Part shown: positions 7,346 through 9,005 of the stretch, one piece after another | Layout: the number at the start of each line of letters is the position of its first letter | Position numbering within the stretch: position 1 is the first letter of the stretch | Assembly: GCA_964506935.1 (NCBI GenBank) | Contig: CAZDOD010000118.1 | Location: 1-9,005, forward strand | Source of the DNA: CAZDOD01 sp964506935 | GTDB lineage: Bacteria > Desulfobacterota > Zymogenia > Zymogenales > Zymogenaceae | Direction of reading: 5' to 3' | DNA: 9,005 nt | Position numbers and translations under genes: made by a program | Notes under the pieces: model-generated | The model's input: only the letters and a program-made list of their open reading frames with translations | Database searches by the model: none | What the model was told of the DNA's origin: nothing

Positions 7346-8683
7346 ATGGAATTCAAAGAAGACCGATGCGACAGGTGCGGAGTTTGCTTTGTCAAATGCC
7401 CCGAAGTAAGGATGGATAGCGGTTCGGCCAAAGCGGCCATCACACAGATGATCGAGGGGAGAGGGGGAAAAGAGATGGGCGAGATCCTCTCCCGGTGCTC
7501 GTCCTGTTTTTCGTGCAACACATACTGCCCCACGGATGCCAATCCGTATTATCTAGTACTCGACAGGTGGAACGACATCTACAAGTCCCGCGGCGCCCCG
7601 CCGATATATAAATTCGTCTGCCCCAACCAGAAAGACAATATGTGGAACACCCTAAATCCGCTCTCGTCAAAAAAGGAGTGGGAGGATTTCAAGTCGTGGG
7701 ACGAGAACGTAAAATCCCCGGGCAAAAATCCCCTCATCCTCGGAAACTACGCCCACCTGTTTCCACACATAGCCGATTCCCCCGTCTTTTCCGATTTTAC
7801 GATCCTGGACCCGATCGGGCACTGGGAGTGCGGCGCATATATTAACCAGGCGGGATACATGGACGAGGTGGAAAAAATCGCCTACATGGTCAAGGAATAT
7901 TTCGACCCGCTAAAAGACCGGGAGATATATATCCTCACCGACGCCGTCCTGTTTCTCCTGACGGAGTTTATCCCCGGTAGGTTCGGGATAGAGTATGAGC
8001 CAAAATTCATATCCTTCACACAAAAGCTATTGGAGATGCTGAAAAGCGGCAAGCTTCCCATAAAGGAAAAGGTAAATCTCAAACTCTCCATACACGACAG
8101 CTGTTACGCCAAGGCCGTGGGGAAACCACTGTTTGACGCCGCCCGTGAGATATTGTTGGCAACCGGTGCCGAGATCACGGAACTCCCCCACATCAGAAAC
8201 GACGCCTACTGCTGCGGGTTCGGGAGGGGGGCGGCCGATATCTCGAAGGTGAAGATACCGTTTGAGATCATGAAGGGCGCCATGAGGAAGCTCCGAGAGG
8301 CCGAGGCGGTCGGGGCCGACGGCATCGTGACATACTGCACGGGGTGCATGTATCTACTTTGGTCGGCGAGGGAGCTTATGGGGAGCAAAATCGCAGTCTA
8401 TCACATTGTCGAGCCGGTGACGATGGCGATGGGGGCGTATAAGTATCATGATCTCAAACGCCAGAGAAGGCGGGCATGGGACATCATCAGCCTGATTACC
8501 TATACTTATACAAAGAGCCTATTTCAGAAGAGGTTCAAGATCGGCGACGTTGCCGACAACCGCTATTCGCCGGATAAGGCGGGTTCATACCCTGTTCTGA
8601 AATTAATCAGGGCGATTTTTTCTATCCCGCCGGTACGGTGGGTATATGCCTTGGGCTTTAGAGGACTTACGAGGGTCTTGTAG
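7346..8683 (+). CDS. HdrD/GlpC-like iron-sulfur protein with two [4Fe-4S] motifs and a CCG domain
   Basis: A 445-residue protein with two ferredoxin-type motifs at the N-terminus: Cys8-11-14-18 and Cys51-54-57-61, both CxxCxxCxxxCP. A cysteine-rich CCG domain follows: Cys253 (HDSCYAK), Cys289-Cys290-Gly (YCCGFGRG) and Cys331/Cys334 (TYCTGC), close to the usual CxnCCGxnCxxC pattern. This layout is typical of HdrD, GlpC and LutA/GlcF-like redox proteins that pass electrons to disulfides or quinones. Proteins of this type usually have two CCG halves. Here the first (about 128-210) keeps only one cysteine (Cys162, HWECGAY), so it appears degenerate. Residues from about 366 form an 80-residue extension with a basic cluster (KRQRRR, 371-376) and a hydrophobic-aromatic end, perhaps for membrane contact. 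No FAD or cytochrome partner is adjacent, so the electron donor and acceptor are unknown. The ribosome site is weak (GGA 10 bases upstream), and the gene may rely on the macro-gene transcript. The family is certain, the reaction is not. Confidence 0.9.
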   Translation: MEFKEDRCDRCGVCFVKCPEVRMDSGSAKAAITQMIEGRGGKEMGEILSRCSSCFSCNTYCPTDANPYYLVLDRWNDIYKSRGAPPIYKFVCPNQKDNMWNTLNPLSSKKEWEDFKSWDENVKSPGKNPLILGNYAHLFPHIADSPVFSDFTILDPIGHWECGAYINQAGYMDEVEKIAYMVKEYFDPLKDREIYILTDAVLFLLTEFIPGRFGIEYEPKFISFTQKLLEMLKSGKLPIKEKVNLKLSIHDSCYAKAVGKPLFDAAREILLATGAEITELPHIRNDAYCCGFGRGAADISKVKIPFEIMKGAMRKLREAEAVGADGIVTYCTGCMYLLWSARELMGSKIAVYHIVEPVTMAMGAYKYHDLKRQRRRAWDIISLITYTYTKSLFQKRFKIGDVADNRYSPDKAGSYPVLKLIRAIFSIPPVRWVYALGFRGLTRVL

Positions 8684-8701
8684 CACAATCTTTTGAGTCA
8701 G

Positions 8702-8722
8702 AAAAAATATAGCCTATTTTTT
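8702..8722. terminator. Possible bidirectional AT hairpin between convergent genes
   Basis: AAAAAATA (8702-8709) is perfectly complementary to TATTTTTT (8715-8722) with a 5-base loop. It sits between two genes that end head-to-head and overlaps the stop codon of the sugar-kinase gene. T runs follow on either strand, but the stem contains only A-T pairs, so it would be a weak terminator at best. Confidence 0.25.
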
Positions 8723-9005
8723 ATCCTTTAAAAACAACTCCACCTCCCCCCTTGTCGGAAGCGCGGGGATCGCCCCCCGCTTTGTTGTGGCGAGGGCGCC
8801 CGCGGCGTTTGCAAATTTAAAGACCCTTATCATATCGAGATCGCCGAGCATATGTAGATCATCGGTAGCGATCTGTGAAATATACCACAGCATCGCCGCC
8901 GTAAAGGCGTCGCCGGCGCCGGTGGTGTCGGCAACCTTGACCTTATACCCCAACACCTCGACCCCGTACCTCGCATTAACCGCGACCGAGCCCTTGACCC
9001 CTAGG
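8714..9005 (-). CDS. PfkB-family carbohydrate kinase, C-terminal part (start lies outside window)
   Basis: The minus-strand frame is open from base 9005 to the TAG at 8716-8714, giving about 96 codons. The visible part starts with LGVKGSVAVNARYGVEV, so it clearly continues beyond the right edge. An internal GTG at 8956 is not the real start. It holds the PfkB signature DTTGAGDAF (8929-8903), whose GAGD carries the catalytic Asp and anion hole. The C-terminal FANAAGALATTKRGAIPALP segment further on is common in fructokinases and related sugar kinases. The family phosphorylates a sugar or nucleoside hydroxyl with ATP. Fructokinase is the nearest guess, but the substrate-binding N-terminal half is missing, so ribokinase-like or other specificities remain open. 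The gene is convergent with the Fe-S protein gene, 30 bases apart, with no overlap. Confidence 0.88.
   Translation of the reverse strand, partial: LGVKGSVAVNARYGVEVLGYKVKVADTTGAGDAFTAAMLWYISQIATDDLHMLGDLDMIRVFKFANAAGALATTKRGAIPALPTRGEVELFLKDKK

Overview
The window looks like a bacterial chromosome segment, most likely from an anaerobe of moderate GC content. The bacterial signs are Shine-Dalgarno-like sites, sigma70-type promoters and an intrinsic terminator. The anaerobic lean comes from a CCG-domain (HdrD-like) iron-sulfur protein. A Desulfobacterota-like (old Deltaproteobacteria) source would fit, but nothing here is diagnostic of a taxon. No tRNA, rRNA, CRISPR array, transposase or integrase was seen.

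Layout. (1) 1-3012, minus strand: one uninterrupted reading frame of 1004 codons that runs off the left edge. It encodes a large signalling ATPase with an N-terminal nucleotide-cyclase-like domain that has lost catalytic signatures, then a Walker A/B ATPase, then TPR-like repeats. It is visibly more AT-rich than the other genes. (2) 3013-3789: a 777-base AT-rich stretch with no convincing gene; its right end holds a strong intrinsic terminator for the next gene. (3) 3790-5289, minus: a divergent ATP-type phosphoenolpyruvate carboxykinase. (4) 5533-6390, minus: a stand-alone homocysteine S-methyltransferase domain protein behind a good sigma70-type promoter. (5) 6391-6742: a divergent intergenic region with promoters facing both ways. 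(6) 6743-7276, plus: a macro-domain protein of the ADP-ribosyl/O-acetyl-ADP-ribose hydrolase type. (7) 7346-8683, plus: a two-[4Fe-4S], CCG-domain iron-sulfur protein with a degenerate first CCG half and a basic C-terminal extension. (8) 8714-9005, minus, cut by the right edge: the C-terminal end of a PfkB-family sugar kinase, convergent with gene 7.

The genes do not form one obvious pathway. PEP carboxykinase (C3/C4 node), the methyltransferase (methionine and one-carbon metabolism), the sugar kinase and the Fe-S redox protein are metabolic genes, mostly with their own control signals. The macro protein and the Fe-S protein could share a transcript (69-base gap). I see no clear multi-gene novel system. 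The features most worth a second look are the degenerate cyclase domain, the divergent PEP carboxykinase, the minimal methyltransferase and the asymmetric CCG protein.
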